From NCBI RefSeq assembly GCF_030035675.1, contig NC_084482.1, forward strand, positions 221,363,943-221,427,942: a DNA stretch of 64,000 bases. Direction: 5' to 3'. Positions within the stretch are counted from its first letter, which is position 1. Every line of letters begins with the position of its first letter. Made by a program: the position numbers and the translations under genes. This document shows, one piece after another, positions 22,204 through 34,590 of this stretch. The notes below the pieces were generated by a model. It searched no databases. It saw only the letters and a program-made list of their open reading frames with translations, and had not been told where the DNA came from. The DNA comes from Rhineura floridana (lineage: Eukaryota > Chordata > Lepidosauria > Squamata > Rhineuridae).

Positions 22204-24248
22204 GTGACCGGCAGAATGAGAATTATAGAAAACCACAGATGGTGCCACTGGTAATAGCCAAGACTGAGAGTCAAAAAGAGATATTTGGAAATCACAGGGG
22301 ACCAAAAACGTCTGAAAGAAAGCAGCCAAAGAATGGGAGCAAGAAATCCTCTACTTGTCATAGTTTTCCTCAAAGAACACACACCGGAGAAAAACCATTT
22401 AAATGCATGGAATGTGGAAAGAGCTTCAGTGTAAAAAATAGCCTTACTTCACATCACAGAACCCACACAGGGGAGAAACCATTTAAATTCAGGGAATGTG
22501 GAAAAAGCTTTACTCGGAACGATCATCTTGTTTCACATGAAAGAACCCACACAGGAGAGAAACCATTTAAATGCATGGTGTGTGGAAAGAGCTTTAGTCA
22601 GAGCAGTAATCTTACTTCACATCAAAGAACCCACACAGGGGAGAAGCCATTTAAATGCAAGGAGTGTGGAAAGAGCTTCCCTCAGAATGGTCAACTTACA
22701 TTACATGAAAGAACCCACACAGGAGAGAAACCATTTAAATGCAAGCAGTGTGGAAAGAGCTTTAGCCACAAGTGGTACCTTACATTGCATGACAGAACAC
22801 ACACAGGGGAGAAACCATTTAAATGCAGGGAGTGTGGAAAGAGCTTCAGTGTAAAAAACAGCCTTACTTTACATCACAGAACGCACACAGGGGAGCAACC
22901 ATTTAAATGCAGGCAATGTGGAAAGAGCTTCAGTGGAAATGGTCAACTTAAATTACATGAAAGAACCCACACAGGGGAGCAACCATTTAAATGCAGGCAA
23001 TGTGGAAAGAGCTTCAGTGTAAGCAATAAACTTACTTTACATCAGCGAACACACACAGGGGAGAAACCATTTCAATGCATGGAGTGTGGAAAGAGCTTCA
23101 GTGTAAGCAATAAACTTACTTTACATCAGAGAACTCACACAGGGGAGAAGCCATTTAAATGCAAGCAGTGTGGAAAGAGCTTTAGACACAAGCGGTACCT
23201 TACAGTACATGAAAGAACCCACACTGGAGAAAAACCATTTAAATGCAGGGAATGTGGAAAGAGATTCAATCAGAGCAGTAAACTTACTTTACATCACAGA
23301 ACACACACAGGGGAGAAACCATTTAAATGCAGGGAGTGTGGAAAGTGTTTCAGTCAGAACAGTAGCCTTACTTTACATGAAAGAACCCACACAGGGGAGC
23401 AACCATTTAAATGCAGGGAATGTGGAAAGAGCTTCAGTCAGAGCAGTCACCTTACTTTACATCACAGAACACACACAGGGGAGAAACCATTTAAATGCAG
23501 AGAGTGTGGAAAGAGCTTCAGTGACAGCAGTAACCTTAAATTACATCACAGAACTCACACAGGGGAGAAGCCGTTTAAATGCAAGCAGTGTGGAAAGTGC
23601 TTCAGTCTGAACAGTAGCCTTACTTTACATGAAAGAACCCACACAGGTGAGAAACCATTTAAATGCTGGGAGTGTGGAAAGAGCTTCAGTCAGAGCAGTA
23701 AACTTTCTTTACATCGAAGAACCCACACAGGGGAGAAGCCATTTAAATGCAGGGAGTGTGGAAAGAGCTTTAGTCGGAGCAGTGACCTTACTTCGCATCA
23801 AAGAACCCACACAGGGGAGAAGCCATTTAAATGCAAAGAGTGTGGAAAGAGCTTCAGTCAGAGTGGTAGCCTTACACTACATGAAAGAACACACACAGGG
23901 GAGAAACCATTTAAATGCAGTGAGTGCGGAAAGAGCTTCAGTGTAAGCAGTCACCCTACTTTACATCACCGAACACACACAGGGGAGAAACCATTTAAAT
24001 GCATGGAGTGTGGACAGGGCTTTAGTCAGAGAAGTAAGCTTAGTTCACATCAAAGAACCCACACAGGGGAGAAGCCATTTAAATGTAAGGAGTGTGGAAA
24101 GAGTTTCAGTCAGAGCGGTCACCGTACTTTGCATCAAAGAACCCATACAGGCGAGAAACCGTTTAAATGCAGGGAGTGTGGAAAAAGCTTCAGTGTAAGC
24201 AGTAGACTTGTTTTACATCACAGAACACACACGGGAGAAACCATTTAA
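22204..24248 (+). CDS. C2H2 zinc-finger exon, 22 fingers, unit 1
   Basis: The exon follows acceptor TTCCCCCTCAG(CAG) and reads in phase 1: [16 protein letters not shown], a linker, then 22 tandem 28-residue C2H2 fingers joined by TGEKPFKC linkers, ending RTHTGETI and stop at 24,248. Finger 2 has Phe for its first Cys and is degenerate; the rest keep C2H2. Such arrays bind DNA sequence-specifically, and KRAB versions usually repress, often silencing retroelements. Variable contact residues (SVKNSL, SQSSNL, RHKRYL, SRSSDL and others) suggest an unusual target site. The array frame is whole, but the leader stop in this unit puts expression of a KRAB fusion in doubt. Confidence 0.93.
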
Positions 24249-24788
24249 ATGTAGTGAGTGGAAAGAGGTTCAGTCAGAGCACACTTCACATGAAAAAACA
24301 CTATGGAGTAACTTTTTTAATGCACGGAGTATGGAAAGAGATTCAATGAAAGCAGTAGGCTTACATCACGGGATACACAGGAGAAACAATTGAAATGTAG
24401 GGAGTATGGAAAGAACTTCAATGGGAGCTTTATTCTTCATCTTGCAGGCTACATAGATTAAAGCCCTATACAGGTTGGGGCCAGGATGCTTAAAAAATTA
24501 TCTCACCTGTTATATATGCAGCCCATCACTGAAATCTGCATAGGATGGCTTGAAAGCACATAACAACAACAACAACGTCCTGCCCTCTGTGAACAGAACA
24601 AAGTTATGTGGACAAAACAGGCTCAGTCTGACACTTGTGAACATGCATCCACTGGGCATGAAGCTCATCTTGAAATGCCTGTTCGGGGTGGCACTGGAGA
24701 ACCTAGTAAAGTTAGGAACAGCGGATGCAATTCACTGTGTCACAGGCCACCTGAATTTTTATAGAAATTGGCCATCTCAAATTCTTTA

Positions 24789-26799
24789 TTTTTTTTTTTT
24801 ACAATAATTTTTATTCAGATTTTCATAAAACATACAAGACAAAACCATAAAACATTCAAAGACAAAAAACAAAATCAAAAATAGTTAAACAAAAAAAATA
24901 AATAAATAAAGAGTAAAATATTGACTTCCCATTTGTCACAGATCAAATCAGTTATAAGTCTATAATATATAACAATCCTGTCTCTTAAATCATATTATAA
25001 AATCACTTTCCTCCAGTAGTTATCTTACTTAATCATCAAATCTCATAAACATTACTTTATTCTTTCCACAAAAAGTCAAAGAGAGGTTTCAATTCTTTAA
25101 GAAATATATCTATCAATTTTTTTCCAAATAAGCATATCGATTAATCCATCTCATTACTAATTATAATAATCTTATTGTCATAACCATAGTCAAAATAAAC
25201 ATTTCAATCAATCCATCTCATCAGAATCTGTTAGGTTCAATAATTTCAGTAGCCATTATTCTATTATCCCTATTAGTTCCATCTTCCATCTTCCATCTTC
25301 GATAATCTTGTTAAATCCAGTAATTTCAGTGTCCAATCTTCCATTATCAGTATTCCATAATAATCTTGCTGTCATAGCCATAGTCATATAGTAAGAGTCT
25401 GATGGGAATTACCTCTATCCCAAATATTTTCTTGCCATCCATTCTGAATAAGTTGCTGAAATACTGCTGTAAAATCATATCTCTGTTCTTTTTTTCAAAA
25501 TGCACTGGCTCATCTCTTGAAAGTTTTTCCATTGTCACATGGCTGCAGTTAATTCCATAGGTTTTCTCTATATTAGGCTCCATCACATCATTCCAGTCCA
25601 GAAGATTATCCATGCCATTGATAACTTTATCTCTAGAATCTTCATTAATTTCTTCAGAGATAACATTGAATTCCAAACAGTAGATTTTATTTCTAAAATC
25701 CATAAACTCCAAATCTTTTTCCTGTTCCACGTTTGTTCCAGTCTCCAGGGTCTCCTCTCTCACAGGGACCCCTATTTCTTTAAGCTCCTGCGTCATTTTG
25801 CTCAATTCAATTTTCAGCTCCTTACAACCCTGTCGCAGGTCTTTTTCCTGTTCCACGTTTGTTCCAGTCTCCAGGGTCTCCTCTCTCACAGGGACCCCTA
25901 TTTCTTTAAACTCCTGCATCATTTTGCTCAATTCAATTTTCAGCTCCTTACAACCCTGTCGCAGGGTTCGTTTCGTTATCTCAATCTCATCCATTATTTT
26001 CTGAAACATAGTTACTTCCAGATTCTCAGCCACTTTCTTAATTGCCATTTTAAAAGAAAAATATAAGAGAACCACTTCTTATTTCAGCAACAATTGGGTT
26101 AATACTCCAAACTTGGTGACATCACAGTATAAACAGAACAGCCAGCCTTATCTCTCCATGCTTAAGTAAACAAAATGCAGTTCCCAGGATCGAAACAATT
26201 AATGGCGTCGTCAGGAAACAGATTCGTCAAAATAAAATAAACCAAAAAGAGAGTAGTCTCAGACAATATAATATTCTTCAGAATAAAAATCAGGAATAGA
26301 AATCCCTCTTCTGTGTATATCTTTAGAATGCAAATCCAGGACAGCTTTTTGCAACAAAAACAGAGATAAGCTATTAATTAGTGAATAGCAGAGAGAAGTT
26401 ATGGCTCCCCGGTGAGATGTCAAAAACCGATCAATCTGGCAAATCTCTTTTAAACAGCAACAATTTAAGTCAAGTAAAAGAAAAATATAGAAAGAAGGGT
26501 GCTTGCCTGTTAGTGCGTTCTCTCTTTGAAGAAAAGATGAACGTTCGCTTTATCAGATAGAGCTTGTTGAAAATCCGTCCCACCTTCGTCGGCTGGACCT
26601 CGTCCCATAAATTAATGAGATCTGGTCGTCCCAACAAAAATAGGCTTTGAGGTTAATCTCTTCGTTTCTCCCTACCCGGGAGAAGTTTTATCAGTCAAAA
26701 AAAAAAAAAATTCTGACTGATATATCTGAATAAGCTTCTTTTGAGGCAGGAGCCCGTCTCAAAAGCAGGCACAGGCTAAGTCACCCTTCCCGGAAGTCC
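24789..26799 (-). mobile_element. Half-L1-like (ORF1-only) retrotransposon, copy B
   Basis: Full-length relative of copies A and C in reverse orientation. The target duplication (G)CCATCTCAAATTCTTTAT lies at 24,771-24,788 and 26,800-26,818. The poly(A) tail appears as the T run at 24,789-24,800. One ORF1-type frame only, no ORF2. Confidence 0.85.
25347..26048 (-). CDS. L1 ORF1p-like protein, copy B (open)
   Basis: 233 codons from MAIKKVAENL. The N-terminal coiled-coil-like part contains a tandem 42-residue duplication (each starting RQGCKELKIELSK and ending VEQEKDL). Then comes an RRM-like part (NKIYCLEFNVISEEINED) and a C-terminal part (MEKLSRDEPVHFEKKNRDMI, then GIEVIPIRLLLYDYGYDSK). The order and motifs fit L1 ORF1p, an RNA-binding trimeric chaperone. 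The frame is uninterrupted. It ends in a divergent C-terminus shortly after IPIRLL, earlier than I would expect for a full L1 ORF1p. Confidence 0.7.
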   Translation of the reverse strand: MAIKKVAENLEVTMFQKIMDEIEITKRTLRQGCKELKIELSKMMQEFKEIGVPVREETLETGTNVEQEKDLRQGCKELKIELSKMTQELKEIGVPVREETLETGTNVEQEKDLEFMDFRNKIYCLEFNVISEEINEDSRDKVINGMDNLLDWNDVMEPNIEKTYGINCSHVTMEKLSRDEPVHFEKKNRDMILQQYFSNLFRMDGKKIFGIEVIPIRLLLYDYGYDSKIIMEY

Positions 26800-27452
26800 G
26801 CCATCTCAAATTCTTTATAATTGATTTATATAAAATTATGTGGGGAAAAGTGGTGCAAACAATACAAGCCAAAATGAGAGTAAAAAGACAAGCTGCCACT
26901 TAAAGAATCTTTTTTTTCCTTTGAGTTTTGTTTACAGTAGTTCCAAAATAAAATGTTTCTCATAGTATGAACATTTTATAAGGAGTCTGAGCGTTCAGCC
27001 CATGATCATGTCTATATATGGCTGAAGCTGTAAAGGGGTGAGTCAGGAGAATTTATTAGAATACAACATCAGCATCAAGATGTAGGGTTAGGATGAGAGT
27101 TCAAATGATGGAGTATAGTTGTAATATGAACATGAACTGACAAAGTCTAGATAGATACAAACTAGAGCTATAAAAGACAGACAGCCTTAGGGATTTTTAC
27201 CAGTTGTCCGTGACACTGGTCGAAGAAAGAACCACCTGCTCTGAGTGTTAAGGTCCACACGCAGCAAAGGTGAGATCACTCCTTTTCAGATGGAAATGCA
27301 ATGTGACCTATGCTGTCCTTTGAAATGTAACACATTAGTGTACATCCCCGTTGTATGCGCTGTGTAAGATCTATGTTCTGATATATGGTTATGTCCACAA
27401 TGTATAGTAAATTAGATGTATTAATAATAAATAGACACTGATAAACATTTCC

Positions 27453-27815
27453 TTTGTACCTGTGGAATATTCTTCCTGATGAGATACGCCTGGCGCCAAC
27501 ATTATTATCCTTTCGGCGTCAGATAAAAATCTTCCTCTTCTCCCAGGCATTTTCAGCATTTTAGTAGTATTTAATATGCATTTTAGTGTGTGTTTAATTA
27601 TGTTTTAATTCTTGATATTTTTAACTTATTTTTAAACTGCTTAATATGAGGTTTTAATTGTATGTCAGATGTTTTTTACCTGTTGTAAACCGCCCAGACA
27701 GCTTTGGCTATGGGGCGGTATATAAATTGAATTAATAAATAAATAATAATTTATTTATTTATTTATTATTTATTTTATTACATTTTTAGACCGCCCTATA
27801 GCAATAAGCTCCCAA
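27453..27815. mobile_element. L2 3' fragment with opposed L2/SINE tail
   Basis: Inserted in the inverted intron block. Plus-strand L2 end with TTGTAAACCGCCCAGACAGC and TATAAATTGAATTAATAAAT, followed by ATTTATTTATTTATT and TTAGACCGCCCTATAGC, which looks like a second element tail in the opposite direction. The matching intron site at about 15,690-15,720 in unit 1 has no insert. Confidence 0.65.
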
Positions 27816-27954
27816 ATAATAAATTTGTTGATTGTCCATTAATTACCTGAGATATTCCTATACCTGAAAAGATTCTTGGCTGGGATCTCCGGCCACTTGG
27901 TTCACCTGGTCAGACCTAACTGCTGGCAAAAACTGTTGGAAGCTCAAGTGACCG

Positions 27955-28325
27955 CAAAGTTTGTCATATGGTAGCTGGCAGAGAGCGGACCAAGGGGAGA
28001 GACGCCAGAATTCTCAATCCCCTGCATTCAGATTGAGATGATTTGAGGCCATCGCAACAGCAACCTGAACAGTGACTGCTGCGAGGTGGAACCATGCCAC
28101 ACGGGGAGGAATAAGGATGCGGCAACCCTCTGAGATTGGTTGAAGTTGGACATTTCCCTGCATCGGAGACAAGGGCAGAAAGTGCCGCAGGGTGGGAGAT
28201 GCAGGAGGAGAAGGTGCCCAGGCAGGAGATGAGAAAGTCAGCATTGGGAAGAGGGAGTGTACTAGTGGGGAAGACACCAGCACTGGAAGCAACTGTGGGA
28301 ATGGGGGCACTTTAGCTCTGTTATC
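27955..28325. other. Unassigned sequence between inverted block pieces
   Basis: About 370 bp with no match elsewhere in the window and no credible gene. It separates the two pieces of inverted intron sequence and ends where the shared start of units 2 and 3 begins (28,328 and 54,478). Confidence 0.4.
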
Positions 28326-28377
28326 TTGAACACATTACCTTTTACACACAAATGCGTATATGATATATATCGCACAG

Positions 28378-28404
28378 CACACACACACACACACACACAC
28401 ACCT
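28378..28404 (+). repeat. (CA)n microsatellite
   Basis: A run of about 13 CA dinucleotides. Unit 3 has a shorter interrupted version at about 54,525-54,542. Confidence 0.95.
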
Positions 28405-28459
28405 ATCTTGCTGCTGCTACTGCAGGAGGCAAGAGAGGAAGATGAGGTGCAATATTGGG

Positions 28460-29590
28460 ACAGAAGGGAGGGAGGAAAATGTTGGCAGTTGGGGGGGCAG
28501 AAGCAGCTCTTGCCACTCAGTCCTCCGATGGGTAAAGGAAAGGAGTTCTGGTTCCTAGAGAGGCAGGAAGTCTTAATCACATGGTGGGGGAGGGAATATT
28601 GAAGGGGAAGTGGGGGGGCTGTCTTAATTCGTATTCCGGGTAAAGAAAGAATTCGTGCAGAGGAGAAAGAGGTGCAAAGGGGGTGGAGGATTTGGTATTT
28701 TTGTTGGGGGGTGAGGGAAGGGGGGGCCACTCCCTCCTTTTCCTCTGGCGGTCCCTGGTGCATGCAATCCATTTGCAAAGTGCCGCGGGGTTGGCTTTGC
28801 AAGGCCGTCTTGGAAGCCAGAGCCCGGGCAAGGGGATGCAGCTTTGCAGAGGGGCACTTGGGGGGCGGCTGTATGTTGGGGGTTGATGTCCTGTGTTGTT
28901 TTGAGGGCCACAGCTGGGGGAGGGGAGCTGCCTTTGCAATTCCTGGGCCTGACAGGGGACTGATGAGGGAAGGAAGATTTGTTTTTTGGGAGGGGGAGGG
29001 GGTGATGGAAAAGCCCCCCCTTCCCTCTGGGAACCCATAGAAAGTGTGTGGAGGGGGCCTGATCCACGCAGTCCAGAGGCAAAGTGTGGCCAAAACTGTT
29101 TCCACTGAAGCTGCCCCCCAACCCTTTTGCAGGTCAGCCCATTCCCCCCAAGGATGGAACGCAGCTCAGGCAGGGGGGAAAGGGGGACCTCTTGATGCAG
29201 CCTTGTTGGGGGGCACATTGGAGGGGAGGGGAGAATGCTGTGCTGCTTTTCTGCCCCACAGCTGGAGGGAGAGCCCCTTTTGGATTTCCTCCACTGGAAG
29301 AGGGGCTGGTCAGTTTCCCTCCTGTCAGGCAAGAAAGATGGAGGGATGGAGAGAGGAATCTGAAACTGACCAGGCTCTGAATGGGCTTCTAGAAGCTTTC
29401 AAGGCAGAGGATGGAGGAAATGGATGAATAAATGTCCCCTCCTCAGCTGGGCTCCAGAGGAAGAGGCTTCTCCAGACATCCCCTTGGGAGTGTGTTGGAG
29501 GGGAACATCGAAGCCCCCTTGGGGTGGATCTCAGCTTCTCTTGCAGGATTGGCCCATCTGTGGGGGTGCTGGCAGCCAGCGTCCCCCCTG
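28460..29590. other. GC-rich purine-biased 5' region of unit 2
   Basis: Long G-runs and GGGAGG motifs with overlapping open frames of up to about 250 codons on both strands. Frames are not conserved with unit 3 (54,600-55,745) and amino-acid use is low complexity, so I treat them as chance. A short frame MEGW(R/S)EESE at about 29,340-29,427 is kept in unit 3 at about 55,494-55,581 but has no recognised homolog. The region could hold the promoter or a noncoding first exon; nothing proves this. Confidence 0.35.
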
Positions 29591-30867
29591 TCCAAAGCAC
29601 AATAGCTGGGCAGTGGTCGCAAGAGCCCTGTAAGGTGGTCTCGGATGAGAGCCTGTGGCTAATGTAGTGGTTAGGGAATATTTTTCAACCCGAGGGCCAC
29701 ATTTACGCACAAGCAGCAGTCCAAGGGCCAATTTACTGTCAAATGCCAGAGTGGGTAGAGCTATGGATGTGTCACTGACATTTGTATAGTAGAGTCTCTT
29801 GTAGCCAGGAACAAGTCAGACATTTCTTCAGCGCAATTAATTAATTATTAGATTTATATCCTGCCCTTTCTCCCAGTAGGAGCCCAGGACAGCAATACAG
29901 AGCTCTCTAAGGAGCGGGGTCAGAGCATGGGGGGGGGGGAGAGAAAAAAACTGCTTTCCCTCCCAAATTTTCCACTTTTGTTATGGGCCTTCACATCTCT
30001 ACAGTAGTGTAGTGGCAAATTCAGAAGTGCAGGGTCCATTCATGATAGCCATGCCCCCTCCCATCCTGTTCCTGCTGGGTTGAGAATGAGATGCATGTTA
30101 ATGCCTTCTCCCACAGCTAGAAGCCGAAAAGCATGAAAGGGCAAAGTGTTGCCTCCTGAGAAGAGTCTCAGTGGCTGACTTCACCTCCTTTCACTCTGAT
30201 TCACTCTAATTATCAGGAAAGAACAAGGAAGCATGTTAGAAGACTCTTCTCAGTGGCTAATACACTCTCCTTTCTTGCTGATTGGCTCATAGGTTGCTGG
30301 AGACATGGGGACTCTGCTGAGAGCCTGCTCCCAAAAAAGTAAGGGGTCTAAGACCTCTCCCCCCCCCCAGATCTATGCAGGTCTCTGGGTCTACTTTTTT
30401 TCAGCCCAGCCCACCTCACTGGATTGTTGTGAGGATAAACTTTTATGTGCCACTCTAGATTTCAGACATCCACTCTGTGTGGGGCCTTCCACATCTGTGG
30501 AAGTGTGTGTGTCTATTGTATTGGAATCACAGTTTAATGCTGAACTATGTCCACAGAGACCCAGGTTCAAATCCCTGCTCAGGAGTGAAATTCAGGTGGT
30601 GTCCTGGTCCCAGTGACAGTGTTGTTGTGAAGACAAAAGGAGGGGCACAAATTATGTTTCCCACGGTGAGCTCATTAGAGGAAAGCCTGCACAGAAATAT
30701 AAAAATATATTGAAATGTTTGGATAAACCTATAATAAGCAAATCAACTTATTACCCCAGTTGCTCAACCCTGTGTGGTGAGTTTGCTGTTAAGCTTTCCA
30801 CCTTGTGCATCACCTCTCCAACTTGGAGTAGTGTTCTGTAACTTGGTGCCCTCCAGGTATGGTTGGA

Positions 30868-30935
30868 CCAACTCCCATCAGCCCTGGACAACATGGCAAA
30901 ACGCCAGGGATGATGGGAGTTGTAGTCCAGAAATG
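30868..30935. repeat. ACTACA-type inverted pair, unit 2
   Basis: CCAACTCCCATCAGCCCTGG and GATGGGAGTTGTAGTCCAG form an imperfect inverted repeat. Equivalents lie at about 1,540-1,605 and 57,003-57,070. Confidence 0.5.
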
Positions 30936-31652
30936 TCTAAAGGTTAACTCAGATTATACAAGTGGATGGTACCAAATAACGTGTCCTGCTGATCTTGAAA
31001 TGGATGTATTGCAAGTAGTTCTTCATACTCTTTTCATTGCCCAGTGAGCTGAACCAGACTGAATGCATCTCATTTTTCCTCTCCCCATATTTCTGATGGA
31101 AAGACTGGAGGTGTTTTGCATCCCCAGGAAGCTCCAAGATGGAGTCATTTGACCAAATTCACCCCCAGTATTTCTTGACAATGTGTGCAAAACCTATTTT
31201 TTTGCCAACTGTCAGGAAGATGACATGGAATTAATATCTGTGCAGATTAAATTTTTAATTATATCCCTGATGAAAAGGCCCAATAATAAAGCCTGAAATG
31301 GTTCACAATGTGACGAAGAAACTCTGTGGGGCTCAGGAATTAAAGACTTTACGGAAGCAGAAGCAGAGATGAGAGGTGAGGGGTCCGACATGGGTGAAAT
31401 TCCTGGGGGTAGCAAAGGACAGAAAAGGTGCCCAAGCATGGAGAAAAGTCTGGAAGAAACTGGAGAATGTTCTGAGAGAGATTTGGGGCCTTTAAGGCCT
31501 TTTGCAGATCAAGCATTGTGGGGGAAAACAACAGAGGAAAGGGACGTGCCATTTATTGATTTGGATTGAGGCTGCTTATAACATTCAAACCTCTGGAACC
31601 CAAATTTGCATGAAGGATGAAATCCCTCCCATCCTCCGTCTCTCCCCTGCAG

Positions 31653-31823
31653 GCCTTTGAGAGCTGCTCCCTACGAAACGTGCATCATGGTGAAAGCTGT
31701 GGGAGTCCCAGAGCTGGCCTAGTTTACTCCTCCCTCTCAGGCAGCGCCATGGCCTCAGAGGCACCGTCCAGATTGTCTTTTTTCTGGGATGGAGTGGAAA
31801 GAGCAGCCGGGCAGCCCAATCAG
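31653..31823 (+). CDS. KZNF leader exon, unit 2 (open)
   Basis: Acceptor CTCTCCCCTGCAG and donor CAG|GTAAGG (31,824). The ATG at 31,749 gives 25 codons beginning MASEAPSRLSFFWDGVERA, ending in phase 0 to join KRAB-A. The Trp codon that is TAG in unit 1 is intact here. No domain is recognised; it would be the N-terminal tail before KRAB. The match of splice signals and phase to the next exon supports it. Confidence 0.6.
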
Positions 31824-31919
31824 GTAAGGGGAGGATCATTGGGGGAGAGACCGAGGGGACAGCTGGGGTGTGTCTCCCTGAGCGTACTGGGGAGGGCTGT
31901 GGGAGAATACTACCTCTGA

Positions 31920-32058
31920 GGCTCCATAAGGAGAGCTTGCCGGATCAGGCCAATAGCCCGTCTGTTCCAGCAGCCGGTTCTTGCAGTGGCCGACCAGATG
32001 CCTGTGGGAAGCCTGCAAGCAGGACCTGAACACATGAGCACTCGCCCCACTTGTGATT
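31920..32058 (-). mobile_element. CR1 3'-end fragment
   Basis: Same element and position as 12,758-12,895 in unit 1. Confidence 0.7.
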
Positions 32059-32239
32059 CGGTGACACGTGTCTGGCAGAACTCTGGCAAAACTCCTAAAA
32101 TACACTCTTGGAGAGGTGGGATCTTTTTCGAGAGTCAATCAAGCTCTGCCCTGCAATTGTGTCTGAGCAGTGTAAAATCCAGAAATACTCACCCCCACAA
32201 AAGCTAAATAAAAAGTAACTGTACTAAAGAAATGCAAAG

Positions 32240-32655
32240 AAAAAGAGAGTGGGACAGCTTCAAGAGAGTCACACGGCTTGGTACCAAAATACCTGATGGA
32301 ATGCCTCTCCTGACACGAACCCACCCGTACACTACGCTTAACATCTAAGGCCCTCTTCCGGGTGCCCACTCCGAGGGAAACTCGGAGTCTGGCAATAAGG
32401 GAGAGAGCCTTCTGAGTGGTGGCCCCCAAATTATGGAATGATTTCTGTGATGAGGTGAGCCTGGCGCCAACACTGTTATGTTTTCCGCGCCAGGTCAAGA
32501 CTTTCCTCTTCTCCCAGGCATTTTAGCATGTGCTTTTAGATTGCTTTTTAAAATGTATTTTTAGATTTCTATATTGTTTTTGTGGTAAACCACCCAGAGA
32601 GCTTCGGCTATGGGGTTGTATATAAATGCAATAAAATTAATTAATTAATTAATTA
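32240..32655 (+). mobile_element. L2 LINE 3' fragment
   Basis: Same element as 13,080-13,495, ending in an AATT-rich tail. Confidence 0.75.
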
Positions 32656-32706
32656 ATCCCAGCATGCCCCACTGGTCAGGCTATTAGTACGATATGAACC
32701 AAAGTG

Positions 32707-32855
32707 TAGCTGCCAAGTGTCCTGCTCTGTTGCCATTCCCAGCATACTGCCTCTGGCAGTGGAGGGAATGCATTGCCATTGTGGCTCGTAGCCACTGATG
32801 TCCTGATCCTCCATGGATTTGTCCAATCTTCTTTGAAAGCTATTCAAGTTTTTGG
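32707..32855 (-). mobile_element. CR1 C-terminal/3' fragment
   Basis: Same element as 13,545-13,690, just upstream of the KRAB-A exon. Confidence 0.7.
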
Positions 32856-32859
32856 CTGA

Positions 32860-33066
<207 letters not shown>

Positions 33067-33169
33067 TGACTGATGAATGTTGAAGGTATGGATTTAGTAC
33101 CTGTGCTATTTAACCTTCCACTGCAGGGATGCTGTCGTGGAAATGGGTGCCTGGGCCCTGGATATTTGG

Positions 33170-33375
33170 GGAGGGACTGCAGCTCAGAAGGGGAACACCT
33201 GCTTTGCATGTAGAAGGTCCAAGGTTTAGTCCCTGGCAGCTCCAAGAGGGGTGAAAGGATCCGGTAGGAGGTGCTGGGAAAGGTCTTTCTCTGCCTGACA
33301 TCCACAGCTAGTTGCTGTAAGCAGGCAGGACTAGATGGACCAATGTGATCTGGTAGAATGCAGCTTCCTCTGTTC
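33170..33375 (+). mobile_element. tRNA-derived MIR-like SINE
   Basis: Same insertion as 14,010-14,222. Internal promoter-like GGTTTAGTCCCTGG is present. Confidence 0.65.
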
Positions 33376-33439
33376 TTGGGGCTTTTTGATCATTCAGTGC
33401 AAAAAGTGCCCCTCCCTGCCGCCTTTTGCTGCCCCATGA

Positions 33440-34026
33440 TGAAAAATCTTACCTTGCAGCTGGAGGAGGAGAGGGCAGGAGCTCCCAAACTCCAGCAGAG
33501 CATCTTCTCCTGCATCCTCAGCAGATCATTGACACTCTGTGCCTTGAACTCTAACCTCCCAGTGGGAAGAGATGCTCCCGGGAGCACCCGCTGCCTCCTC
33601 CCTCTGCCTTCCACTGCCCAAAGGTCAGCTTTTGTCTTTGAAGCAGGAAGAAGCGGCAGTTTGGAGAAGAGGAAGCAGAGGTGGAGGCTACAGTTTGTAG
33701 GGAATGACCTCCAGAAGACAGGACAGAGAACACGATTTAGCTTTGCCAGCCCTGGTGGGAAGTCTGGAAGCAGAAATGGAGCACAGAGACTCTTTGACTC
33801 AGGCAGGGACACAGCAAAGGCAGCAGGCAAGAGGGACCCTGAGAAAGGCTCTCTGCCAGGTGGAACAAGTGCCATTCCCTCAGCTAGCAGACATCCCAGG
33901 AAAGCTGGAATTGCAGCAGCGCCCTTGACGGGACCTTTTCTGCAGCAGGAAAGGGTCCAGAGAAGGCAGGAACCTGCGGTGATGAATGAAAAGCAGGGGA
34001 GGGTGATGGAGTCAGACCCCGGTTGA
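33440..34026 (+). other. Conserved intronic stretch, 222-codon frame in unit 2
   Basis: The open frame at 33,358-34,026 spans the region, but units 1 and 3 break it with indels and no domain is recognised. Probably not a gene. Confidence 0.3.
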
Positions 34027-34275
34027 CATCTGGGGCTAAGAGAGATTTCAAGCAGCAAAAGGAACCGCACAAACTGGAATGCAGAGTGGGACCAATTTTA
34101 CTCCTTAGGGTACTTTTTCCCATCAGGCCTCTTTGTTTGTTTGCAAAGTGACCCATATAGAAGCCATTTTTAAAGCTCATATTGGCAATATTGAGATGGA
34201 GGGTCTCCCAGGCTCATAAATTAGTAGCCAGCCAACAACACCCCCACATGTATGAATCTGCCTTTGCTTGAAGAT

Positions 34276-34590
34276 CAGGAGATGAGGCCTTCCTGGTGGT
34301 CCCTACACAGGATGAGGTACATGGTCATTTTTCAGTAATGGCTCCTCGACATGGAACATTCTCCCTACGTCAGGCCTCGTCTCTTTATATTTCCATGCCG
34401 TCGGTGAAGACATCTTTTTGGAAGGTGTTCGGAGGAAGACAGACCCGAAATTCCTGCTGGTTTTAATAGTTGTCATTCAGTGTTTTATTGTGTGTTTGGA
34501 TAGACTGTGGGAGTTTTTTGGGATGTTTATATATTCTTATCTACTTCTTCTTTATTATAAACTGTCCTGTCCAGAATGGTGACGTATAAT
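34276..34590 (+). mobile_element. Old L2-type 3' fragment
   Basis: Equivalent of 15,120-15,430. Confidence 0.5.

Larger units (their letters stand above)
24580..28460 (-). repeat. Inverted partial copy of the long intron
   Basis: Read in reverse complement, 24,580-24,788 and 26,800-27,950 match unit 1 intron about 15,610-16,760, and 28,360-28,460 continues the match to about 15,520. Markers include the GGCAGCTTGTCTTTTTACTC and CCTACTTGGTCCACACAACT regions. It is interrupted by a half-L1-like element, an L2 fragment and about 370 bp of unrelated sequence. It is joined directly after the 3' end of unit 1 and runs into the start of unit 2. Confidence 0.8.

Noticed and set aside
22498-24198. Long open frames in a second frame of the finger array (repeated [11 protein letters not shown] pattern)
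   Set aside because: They arise because the 84-bp finger repeat is a multiple of three and keeps the other frame open; there is no start context or conservation of their own.
22378-24245. Regular 84-bp repeats considered as a CRISPR or satellite array
   Set aside because: Each repeat encodes a C2H2 finger with conserved TGEKP linker; eukaryotic context.
28335-29427. Overlapping 120-256-codon open frames on both strands in the GC-rich 5' region (and 54,769-55,534)
   Set aside because: Low-complexity Pro/Gly/Ser-rich translations, frames not shared between units 2 and 3, and explained by scarcity of stops in GC-rich DNA.
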